A stretch of DNA of 35,897 nucleotides from an uncultured Sutterella sp. (GTDB taxonomy: Bacteria > Pseudomonadota > Gammaproteobacteria > Burkholderiales > Burkholderiaceae_F): contig CAKQKT010000006.1 of assembly GCA_934249275.1 (NCBI GenBank), forward strand, positions 1 through 35,897. Reading direction: 5' to 3'. Made by a program: the position numbers and the translations under genes. Shown piece after piece: positions 29,371 through 35,897 of this stretch. The notes under the pieces were generated by a model. The model was not told the DNA's origin. It was given only the letters and a program-made list of their open reading frames with translations, and did not search any database. Position 1 is the first letter of the stretch. Every line of letters begins with the position of its first letter.

Positions 29371-31080
29371 GTGCTCAGCCAGCGATCCACTCCCGTCAAA
29401 ATGTCTCAGGAAGCCGCCCGCAAACTCCCGCGATGGAGTCTGCTTCTGCTTCTGACCATCTTCGCCTTCAGCAGCTTCTGGGCGACCGGGCTCTGGACTG
29501 TTCGCGACGCACAAAGCCTCGGAACCGCCTCGTCGATGCTTGACGGCGGCCTCTCGGCCTGGCTGATGCCCATGATGGCCGATTCTCCGATCACGGAAGC
29601 CGGTCCGCTTACGGGCTGGCTCACAGCCATCATTCTCGCCGTCAGCCGCTTCACAGGCCTCATGGGCGACATCTCGGCGTTGCGCTTTGCCGCCTGTCTC
29701 CTCTTTGCATTTACGACGGCCGCTCTCTGGTACGGCACCTATAGCCTTGCCCGCCGCCCCGAAGCGCAGCCCATCGCATTTGCCTTCGGCGGAGAGGCGA
29801 GCCCGCGCGACTACAGCCGAGTCGTGGCCGACACGGCCGTGCTTCTCTTTGTATCGACCTTCGGCATTCTGACGCGCCAGCATGAGGCGCTTCCCGACAC
29901 CACGCTCCTCACGATGGCGGCGCTGAGCTTCTACGGGCTCACGCTCGGCCTCAGGCGTCCGGTGCCCGGCGCATTCATCGCCGGCCTTGCAGCCGGCCTC
30001 GCCGTCGTCTCCTCGACGCTCTTTGCGGGATGCTGGCTGCTCCTTCTTGCGCTTGTCACCGTCCAGTGTCTCAAGGGCTTCTCGCACCATCGTCCCAAGC
30101 GCCTTCTCATCACGATCGCCGGTGCCATCGCCGGCTTCCTGCCCTGGCCTCTGCTTGCCTTCGCAGTCGATCCGTCTCAAGCCTCGGCATGGTTCTCCGA
30201 ATGGCTTCCCGTCCAGCTTTCCCATTTCGCGCTTGCCGGTTCTGAAACCTACCTCTGGTTCGCACGTAACGCTCTCTGGTACCTCTGCCCCATTTGGCCG
30301 TTTGCCCTTTGGGGCCTCTACGTCTGGCGCCGCCAGATCCGTCAGACCCACATTCTTCTGCCTGCAGCCGCGCTGATGGCCGGCATTCCCGCCATCGTTT
30401 TTTCCTCGTTTCAGGCTTACGACACGGTCTTTCTCGCCTTTCTGCCGATGCTCGCCGTCATTGCGGCCTTCGGCCTCGTGACGGTTCGCCGCGGATACGA
30501 AAACGTTCTCGACTGGTTCTCGCTCACGATCTTCACTCTCGGACTTCTCGTGCTCTGGGCCTACTGGTTCGCCTGGCTCACCAGCTTTGCCCCCAAGATG
30601 GCCAACTCGCTGCAGATGCTTGCTCCGGGCAGCACTCCAACCTTCGACTCAGGCTTTGTGCTCTCGGGCATTGTTTCAGTCATCTGGTTCGGCTTCGTCG
30701 GCTGGCGTCTTACTCATCGCCCGGTCGTCGCCTGGCGCGGCCCCTGGCTTTCCGCCGTCGGCATCACCGCCTTTTCCGTTTCGCTCATCGGTCTTTACCA
30801 TGCCGCAATCGACATCAACCGCTCGTACGAACCAGTCGTCAAGGCGGTTGCTCTCAGCCTTCAGGAAAGGGGCATGCCGCCCGATGACTGCGTTCAGGGC
30901 ATCAACATGAATCACGGCCTCCAGAGCCTCTTCAAGCACTATGCCGACATGGACGTCCTCGTCCGTGCCGAACCCGGCCGTTGCCGCTTCGCAATCAAAC
31001 GCACGCGCGGCATCAACCATCCCGACAGCTTCAGCCGTCCGCATACCGAAGAAGCCTTCACCGTCATTCAAAACCGCTAA
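29371..31080 (+). CDS. GT-C membrane glycosyltransferase, ArnT/GT39-like
   Basis: This 569-residue integral membrane protein has about 11-13 hydrophobic segments and a soluble C-terminal tail of some 90 residues. The layout and the first periplasmic loop, VRDAQSLGTASSMLDGG followed by PLTGWLTA, resemble the DETRYAEISREML and KPPLGYWL region of ArnT-type polyprenyl-phosphate sugar transferases. The catalytic-type Asp is kept but the following acidic residue is replaced by Ala. It may transfer a sugar from an undecaprenyl carrier to an envelope acceptor, but donor and acceptor are unknown. The start is GTG at 29371, supported by AGGAG 6 nt upstream. The MATE gene follows 12 nt after its stop, suggesting one operon. 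Confidence 0.72.
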   Translation: MLSQRSTPVKMSQEAARKLPRWSLLLLLTIFAFSSFWATGLWTVRDAQSLGTASSMLDGGLSAWLMPMMADSPITEAGPLTGWLTAIILAVSRFTGLMGDISALRFAACLLFAFTTAALWYGTYSLARRPEAQPIAFAFGGEASPRDYSRVVADTAVLLFVSTFGILTRQHEALPDTTLLTMAALSFYGLTLGLRRPVPGAFIAGLAAGLAVVSSTLFAGCWLLLLALVTVQCLKGFSHHRPKRLLITIAGAIAGFLPWPLLAFAVDPSQASAWFSEWLPVQLSHFALAGSETYLWFARNALWYLCPIWPFALWGLYVWRRQIRQTHILLPAAALMAGIPAIVFSSFQAYDTVFLAFLPMLAVIAAFGLVTVRRGYENVLDWFSLTIFTLGLLVLWAYWFAWLTSFAPKMANSLQMLAPGSTPTFDSGFVLSGIVSVIWFGFVGWRLTHRPVVAWRGPWLSAVGITAFSVSLIGLYHAAIDINRSYEPVVKAVALSLQERGMPPDDCVQGINMNHGLQSLFKHYADMDVLVRAEPGRCRFAIKRTRGINHPDSFSRPHTEEAFTVIQNR

Positions 31081-31092
31081 GTTCCGCCCAAT

Positions 31093-32502
31093 ATGACGAC
31101 GCTTACGCCTCCAAAAACTTCGTTTTCGGCGCTCATGCGCCTTGCCGGCCCCATCTTCGTTGCCAACATCGCCATTGTCGGCAGCGGCACGATCGACACC
31201 ATCATGGCCGGCCAGATCGGCAAGGATCACCTTGCCGCCATTGCCGTTTCCATCGCCGCCACGATCTCCGTGCTCATGGGGCTTGCAGGCATTCTTCAGA
31301 GCCTCTCCCCCATTGCAGGACACCACTACGGCGCCCGCAAATACAAGGCCGTAGGCGAAGAACTCCAGCAGAACCTCTGGCTCGGCGGCTTTCTGTGCAT
31401 TCTGGGCGTGCCGCTTCTCATGTATACGGACCTCTGGATCTCGCTCGGCAAGGTCGAAGGCGACGTTGCGCGCATGGCCGCCGAGTTCCTGTTCTTCACA
31501 GCCCTGAGTCTTCCTGCCTGCCTCTTTGCACGCACCTTCATTTCGGTCAACGCCGCACTTTCGCGCCCGCGCATCACGATGTGGGTATCGCTCGCCCTGC
31601 TCACCCTAAAAGTCCCCCTGAACGGCGTATTCATGTACGGCTGGCTCGGCTTCCCGGCCATGGGCGGTTCGGGCGCCGGCGTGTCCTTCTGCATCCTCAA
31701 CTACTTGGCCTTCTTCTGCTACCTCCTCATTTGGAAAAAGGACGCCTTCTACCGCACCATGCATGCCGACCGCATCTATGGTCCCCGATGGGCGCTCATG
31801 AAGGAACAGCTCCACGTCGGCATTCCCATCGGACTGAGCACCTTCTTCGAGGTCTCGAGCTTCACGCTGATGGCGATCTTCGTGGCGCGCTTCGGTTCCG
31901 AAGCGGTTTCAGCTCACCAAATCGTGGCAAACATCACGAGCCTCTGCTACATGCTTCCCCTCTCGATCGGCATCGCCTCTTCTGTGCTGATCTCGCAGTG
32001 TCTTGGCGCGCGATGGCCGGCCGTTGCCTACACAGTTCTCAAGCGCACGCTCAAGGTCTCCGTGATCATCGCCCTGTGCATCGTCAGCGTTCTTTTCTTT
32101 GCCCGCCACTACCTCGTCACGCTTTATTCGTCCGACATGGGCGTATGCTCGATGGCTGCATCACTTCTCATTTTCGGCTGTCTCTACCACGTCTTCGACG
32201 CCATGCAGTCGGTGAGCTCCTTCGCGCTTCGCGGATACCGCGTCACGAGACTCCCCATGATCATCTACGGCGTCATGCTTTGGGGCGTCGGCCTGGGCGG
32301 CGGTTACATGCTCGCCTTCGGCAATCCCCTGACAGGCGAACCCATGGGAGCCTATGGCTTCTGGACCGCAACTGCAGCCGGTCTCTGGCTCACAGGCATC
32401 TCGCTTGCATGCATGGCCCTATGGGTTGGCCGCCAGTTCGCACGCGACGACAACCATACGCCCGAAGAAATCGATGCCGCCATCAAGGCTTCTCGGGCCT
32501 GA
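31093..32502 (+). CDS. MATE family multidrug efflux transporter (NorM-like)
   Basis: MATE transporters export cationic drugs and dyes in exchange for Na+ or H+. The 469-residue protein has about 12 hydrophobic segments in two similar halves. N-terminal signatures are RLAGPIFVANIAIVGSGTIDTIMAGQIG and QSLSPIAGHHYGARK; the second half has VGIPIGLSTFFEVSSFTLMAIFVARFGSEAVSAHQIVAN and SSVLISQCLGA, matching NorM-type members. A long open frame overlapping it in another register is a shadow of its codon bias. It is 12 nt downstream of the GT-C gene, with no good ribosome binding site, consistent with coupled translation. The substrate is unknown. Confidence 0.93.
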   Translation: MTTLTPPKTSFSALMRLAGPIFVANIAIVGSGTIDTIMAGQIGKDHLAAIAVSIAATISVLMGLAGILQSLSPIAGHHYGARKYKAVGEELQQNLWLGGFLCILGVPLLMYTDLWISLGKVEGDVARMAAEFLFFTALSLPACLFARTFISVNAALSRPRITMWVSLALLTLKVPLNGVFMYGWLGFPAMGGSGAGVSFCILNYLAFFCYLLIWKKDAFYRTMHADRIYGPRWALMKEQLHVGIPIGLSTFFEVSSFTLMAIFVARFGSEAVSAHQIVANITSLCYMLPLSIGIASSVLISQCLGARWPAVAYTVLKRTLKVSVIIALCIVSVLFFARHYLVTLYSSDMGVCSMAASLLIFGCLYHVFDAMQSVSSFALRGYRVTRLPMIIYGVMLWGVGLGGGYMLAFGNPLTGEPMGAYGFWTATAAGLWLTGISLACMALWVGRQFARDDNHTPEEIDAAIKASRA

Positions 32503-32516
32503 CCTCTCGCCTTACC

Positions 32517-32548
32517 AAGGCGTCGGAAAGAATGCCGACGCCTTTTTT
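32517..32548 (+). terminator. Terminator after the MATE gene
   Basis: A 10-bp perfect stem AAGGCGTCGG (32517-32526 with 32535-32544), an 8-nt loop and a T run follow the stop by 14 nt. Confidence 0.88.
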
Positions 32549-32603
32549 CAGGCTCCAGCCTTTGCGCTATCATTGACAATTCAGTTTCCATCCGGAGCCA
32601 GGC

Positions 32604-33380
32604 ATGTCAACCATCCTCTTTCCCAGTCCGATCTTCGGCCCGGTTCACAGCCGCCGCCTTGGCGTTTCGCTCGGCGTCAATCTGTTGCCCGCCGACGGAA
32701 AACTCTGCAGCTTCGACTGCATCTACTGCGAGTGCGGACTCAACGGACAGCACCGTCCCGAGCTGAGGATGCCCACCCGCGAAGCTGTTCGGGACGCGCT
32801 GCGCAACAAGCTTGAAGACATGAAGGCGAAAGGCGTTCTTCCCGACACAATTACCTTCTCCGGCAATGGAGAACCAACCTCGCATCCGGATTTCGAAGGC
32901 ATCATTGACGATACTCTTGCCCTTCGCGCCGAATACGCTCCTCAAAGCCAGGTCAGCGTTCTTTCCAATGCCACCCACATCATCAAGGACAGCGTCTTCC
33001 GCGCGCTTCTTCGCGTCGACAATGCACTTCTCAAACTCGACACCGTCGATGAAGACTACATTCACCTCGTAGATCGTCCGACCAGCCGCTACGACCTTCC
33101 GAAGCTCATTGAGCGCATGAAGGCCTTTAACGGCCGCTGCATCATCCAGACGATGTTCATGTCCGGAGAATGGGAGGGCCGCTCCGTGGACAACACAGGC
33201 GACGAATTCGTCACTCCCTGGCTTGACGTCATCAAGGCTATCAAGCCGAAACTCGTGACGATCTACACGCTCGACCGAGAGACGCCCGGGAAGAATCTAC
33301 TCAAGGCTCCACGGAGCCGTCTCGACGAGATCGCCGGCCGCGTCAATGCGCTCGGCATTTCAACGACCGTGAGCGGCTGA
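32604..33380 (+). CDS. Radical SAM protein, COG0731 type
   Basis: This 258-residue enzyme has the radical SAM cluster motif CSFDCIYC (Cys35, Cys39, Cys42), with an extra Cys44. It also has the SAM-binding glycine-rich FSGNGEPTSHPDF (GGE-like motif), SNATHI, LLKLDTVDEDYIHLVDRP and QTMFMSGEWEG. These match the COG0731 family, named for archaeal wyosine synthesis (Taw1). Bacterial members have no established reaction, since bacteria lack wyosine. GGAG lies 8 nt before the ATG. It appears monocistronic, with a terminator on either side. There are no SPASM-like or second-cluster cysteines near the C-terminus. Confidence 0.87.
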   Translation: MSTILFPSPIFGPVHSRRLGVSLGVNLLPADGKLCSFDCIYCECGLNGQHRPELRMPTREAVRDALRNKLEDMKAKGVLPDTITFSGNGEPTSHPDFEGIIDDTLALRAEYAPQSQVSVLSNATHIIKDSVFRALLRVDNALLKLDTVDEDYIHLVDRPTSRYDLPKLIERMKAFNGRCIIQTMFMSGEWEGRSVDNTGDEFVTPWLDVIKAIKPKLVTIYTLDRETPGKNLLKAPRSRLDEIAGRVNALGISTTVSG

Positions 33381-33393
33381 CCATCCGCGCAAT

Positions 33394-33431
33394 AAAAAAA
33401 CTCCGCCGAACCAAGTCGAGCGGAGTTTTTT
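33394..33431. terminator. Bidirectional terminator between the radical SAM gene and htpX
   Basis: ACTCCGC (33400-33406) pairs with GCGGAGT (33420-33426), extended inward by CGA/TCG past a one-base bulge, and is flanked by A7 on the left and a T run on the right. The genes on either side converge. Confidence 0.88.
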
Positions 33432-33470
33432 GCAGCCTGTCAAAGCCGCCGTGAAGGGCGGCTTTCAGAC

Positions 33471-34367
33471 TTAATAACGACGGCTTTCAAGCGCAGCAAT
33501 GCGATCCTCAATGGACGGATGCGTTGCGAAAAGAGAGCCGATGCCGCCAGAGATGCCGAACCCCTTGACGGCGCCCGGAAGTTCATTCTGGGCTTCCATG
33601 CCGCCGAGACGGCGGAGCGCGTTGATCATGGGCTGATTGTTCTGCATGATTTCAGCAGCTCCGGCGTCAGCGTGGTATTCACGCCAGCGAGAGAAGTAAG
33701 CGACGACCATGCCGGCGAGGAAGCCGAGGCAGATGTCGAGCACAAGGCTGGTGACGTAGTAGCCAACGCCCGGAGCGTCGTCTTCATTGCGAAGAATCTG
33801 ACGGTCGACAACCCAGCCAATGACGCGGGAGAAGAATACGACGAAGGTGTTCATCACACCCTGAAGCAGGGTCTGCGTGACCATGTCGCCGTTCTTGACG
33901 TGCGAGATTTCATGCGCAAGCACGGCCTCGACTTCATCGCGGTTCATGATGTTGAGCAGACCAGTCGAAACTGCAACCATGGCGCTCGATGCGGATGCGC
34001 CGGTCGCAAAGGCGTTCGGTTCGCCGTCATAGATGCCGACCTCCGGCATCGGAATGCCGGCCCTTTCTGCCTCGTGGCGCACCACGCCGACAAGATAGGC
34101 TTCAAGACCAGGCTGAGGGTTGTTCGTATCGATCATCTGAACGCCCATGGACATCTTGGCCATCTGCTTGCTCATGAGAAGCGAGATGATCGAGCCGCTG
34201 AAGCCGACAACCATCGAGAAAATGAAGAGGGCGGAAAGGTTGAGGGATGAACCCGCCATGGTGCCGAAGTTGACGCCGAACAACATCTGCACGACCGTGA
34301 GGATCACGCTGAGCATGATGAAGACGGCAAGATTGGCAAGCACCAACAGACCAATGCGCTTAAACAT
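33471..34367 (-). CDS. htpX: Protease HtpX
   Basis: HtpX is an inner-membrane zinc metalloprotease that, with FtsH, handles misfolded membrane proteins and is induced by envelope or heat stress. The 298-residue protein has two N-terminal membrane segments (about residues 5-25 and 38-60), the zinc motif HEISH (about 150-154) with SHVKNGD, two more hydrophobic segments and the third zinc ligand in [11 protein letters not shown]. The C-terminus [15 protein letters not shown] is diagnostic of the family. Its 204-nt upstream region holds several competing inverted repeats but no clear sigma-32 promoter. Confidence 0.96.
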   Translation of the reverse strand: MFKRIGLLVLANLAVFIMLSVILTVVQMLFGVNFGTMAGSSLNLSALFIFSMVVGFSGSIISLLMSKQMAKMSMGVQMIDTNNPQPGLEAYLVGVVRHEAERAGIPMPEVGIYDGEPNAFATGASASSAMVAVSTGLLNIMNRDEVEAVLAHEISHVKNGDMVTQTLLQGVMNTFVVFFSRVIGWVVDRQILRNEDDAPGVGYYVTSLVLDICLGFLAGMVVAYFSRWREYHADAGAAEIMQNNQPMINALRRLGGMEAQNELPGAVKGFGISGGIGSLFATHPSIEDRIAALESRRY

Positions 34368-34571
34368 ACTGTTCCAATTTCCTTTTTTTTCTGTGTGGAC
34401 AGAATGAGCGATGCTTGTTCAAGAATCGGCGGACGTTCCATCGCTCGTACAGCCGCCGTTCATTGCTTAATTGTATGAAGATGCAGAGTTCAATACGTTC
34501 TGCATCTTATTGTCAATTGTAACAAAGGTCTCCATTTGCTTTATGAAAGTCCTTGAGCCGCAACGGACGGC
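34368..34571 (-). promoter_or_regulatory. htpX leader with inverted repeats
   Basis: Three dyads lie here: GAGCGATG (34406-34413) with CATCGCTC (34439-34446); CGGCGG (34427-34432) with CCGCCG (34453-34458), which crosses the first; and a 10-bp AAGATGCAGA repeat (34478-34487 with 34499-34508). The last may be a lapB terminator, although no T run follows. A TTGACA element is at 34511-34516 on the minus strand, without a good -10. Confidence 0.4.
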
Positions 34572-35735
34572 CTACTTGACGTCATCGATGCGGCGGGGCG
34601 GGAAGCTGTCCCATGCCCCGCAGCCGAGACAATGCCAGGAGAATGACGACGCAAGGAAGCCGCAGTTCGAACACTGATACTTGGTAAAGCGGCGTCCGTG
34701 GCGCTGCAGGAGCGTAGCAAGAAGCTTCGTCTCCTCGTCATCAGGGCGCTCCTTCTGACGAAGCGTCATCATGGTCGCAAAAGCAGAAAGGCTAGGCCGG
34801 CTGGCAAGCATCCGGACAATGCTTTCCTTGGCCTTTTCCACGCCTTCCCAGGCGGCAATGCGCTTGACCGACTCCTCCATCACGTCGGCGCTGCCGTTTT
34901 CAGCCAGCGCCTTGTGCAACAGAGCAACCGCCTCGTCTCGGCGGCCAAGGGCATCAAAAGCATCTGCCACGCGTCCGACAACGAGCGGAAGATAGGCGGG
35001 CGCCCGGTTCATGACCTCCGTCCAGTGACGAAGAGCTCGTTCAGGATTGCCCAGCGCAAGAGACACCGCACCAGCGGCAATGCCTGCACGTGTAGATTCA
35101 GGACACTTGTCAAGAGCGTGTCGAATGTGATCGTCGGCGAGTTCGAAGTCCTTGCGTCGAACCGCCTCCTCAGCCAACTCGCAGTAATAATGGGCAATCG
35201 TGGAGGCGCAGTTTTCGCCCGCCTGAACCTCAAGCTGGCGCGAAATATCAATGGCGGACGTCCACTCGTGCTCGACACAGTAAATTTCAAGAAGCGCGCG
35301 CAGGGCGTCCAAATGTTCGGAGGGATTGAGCAGAAGGCGGCGATAGGTCTCCTCCGCCCGATCGAAGAGACCGGCCGTCATGTAGTCCTCGCCAAGCGCC
35401 TTGAGCGCCTTGACGCGATCCTCTTCGGGAATGTCCTCTCGATTGACGAGATGATTGTGCAACTTGATGGCTCGCTCGAATTCGCCGCGGCGACGGAAGA
35501 GCGTGCCGAGCACGTGATGAAGCTCAATCAGTTCGGGGTCAAGCCGGACAACTTCGATGAAGGGATCAATGGCCTTGTCTGGATGATCGCTCATGAGCAT
35601 GGCCACCCCGCGCGAATACGCCTCGGGAAGCTGCTTGGAATTCCGTTCGCGTTCGCCCGCATCAAGCCCGCGGGCCCACCAGCCGGCGGCGAATAGCACG
35701 GGAATGATGACCAGATACCAAAGTTCGGAATCCAT
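34572..35735 (-). CDS. lapB: LPS assembly protein LapB (YciM)
   Basis: LapB is an inner-membrane TPR protein that links LPS synthesis to assembly and, in E. coli, directs LpxC to FtsH for degradation. The 387-residue protein has an N-terminal membrane anchor (LWYLVIIPVLFAAGWWARG, about residues 5-23), a run of TPR repeats (EAYSRGVAMLMSDHPDKAI, HHVLGTLFRRRGEFERAI, KALGEDYMTAGLFDRAEETY and others) and a C-terminal rubredoxin-like metal site, CSNCGF and CLGCGAW. The ATG at 35735 matches the family start and length (E. coli 389), with AGG about 6 nt upstream. In many proteobacteria lapA lies directly upstream; no lapA-like frame is present in the 162 nt to the window edge. Confidence 0.95.
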   Translation of the reverse strand: MDSELWYLVIIPVLFAAGWWARGLDAGERERNSKQLPEAYSRGVAMLMSDHPDKAIDPFIEVVRLDPELIELHHVLGTLFRRRGEFERAIKLHNHLVNREDIPEEDRVKALKALGEDYMTAGLFDRAEETYRRLLLNPSEHLDALRALLEIYCVEHEWTSAIDISRQLEVQAGENCASTIAHYYCELAEEAVRRKDFELADDHIRHALDKCPESTRAGIAAGAVSLALGNPERALRHWTEVMNRAPAYLPLVVGRVADAFDALGRRDEAVALLHKALAENGSADVMEESVKRIAAWEGVEKAKESIVRMLASRPSLSAFATMMTLRQKERPDDEETKLLATLLQRHGRRFTKYQCSNCGFLASSFSWHCLGCGAWDSFPPRRIDDVK

Positions 35736-35897
35736 ATAAAGCCTTTTGCCTATCGTTTGACCAGAATCGGAGACATTGTTGCACGCGGCGCATGGTTTGG
35801 ACAAATCGCCCGCGCGCATCATGAAAAAAAGGCTCTTCCGACTTTTTGGGGTAACCAGGCGCATTGGTCGATGTCAGAACTGGCTCTTGAGAAGGAA

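Noticed and set aside
30981..32576. 531-residue open frame on the + strand overlapping the MATE gene
   Set aside because: Its product is rich in His, Arg and Ser with no domain, while the overlapping frame codes a clear MATE transporter.
34406..34430. Possible sigma-32 promoter before htpX (CTTGAA followed by CATTCT)
   Set aside because: The spacing is only about 11 nt and the -10 lacks the CCCAT core.
35874..35897. Seven-codon open tail ending in TGA at the right edge, minus strand
   Set aside because: Too short to tell a gene end from chance; no family could be assigned.

Overview
The window is a chromosomal housekeeping segment of a betaproteobacterium. Gene order (carA-carB-greA / yhbY / rlmE-ftsH-folP-glmM; dnaX-ybaB-recR next to the 4.5S RNA gene; trxA-rho; ftsK-lolA divergent from trxB; hemC-hemD) is typical of Burkholderiales. 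Moderately high GC, a type-B L31 and the small genome-like packing suggest a host-associated member such as the Sutterellaceae; that family assignment is inference. I see no phage, insertion sequence, CRISPR array or tRNA gene.

Layout. 1-2.3 kb: a metallophosphoesterase with arginine-rich ends, behind a WYL-domain regulator. 2.4-7.4 kb: ftsK-lolA leftward and trxB-smr rightward from a shared upstream region. 7.5-8.4 kb: glnB and an orphan 111-residue protein. 8.5-13.7 kb: rlmE, ftsH, folP, glmM leftward, with yhbY divergent. 14.4-20.1 kb: carA, gmhA, carB, greA leftward, with gmhA (heptose/LPS pathway) wedged between the two carbamoyl-phosphate synthetase genes. 20.3-24.8 kb: 4.5S RNA, a broken GNAT acetyltransferase, dnaX, ybaB, modD and recR, all leftward, with modD wedged into the replication/repair cluster. 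25.1-29.3 kb: trxA-rho rightward, hemC-hemD leftward, rpmE2 rightward. 29.4-33.4 kb: a GT-C (ArnT-like) membrane glycosyltransferase, a MATE exporter and a COG0731-type radical SAM enzyme. 33.5-35.9 kb: htpX and lapB leftward.

The most notable signal is in dnaX. The zero frame ends at a gamma-like 440 residues, while the tau-specific C-terminal domain continues in the +1 frame. The switch lies in a roughly 30-nt zone holding a CCC-U slip candidate two bases after a Shine-Dalgarno-like GGGGAG, an arrangement resembling the prfB +1 recoding site. Here tau, not gamma, would need the frameshift. A second frame break lies 1.7 kb upstream, in the A8 tract of a GNAT gene. Both are repaired by loss of one base, so assembly error has to be excluded first.

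Functionally, several genes bear on envelope quality and LPS or lipoprotein supply: lolA, ftsH and lapB (which together control LPS synthesis in E. coli), gmhA, htpX, glmM and the GT-C enzyme. The others serve replication, transcription termination and elongation, ribosome maturation, pyrimidine/arginine, folate and tetrapyrrole synthesis, nitrogen sensing and thiol redox balance.
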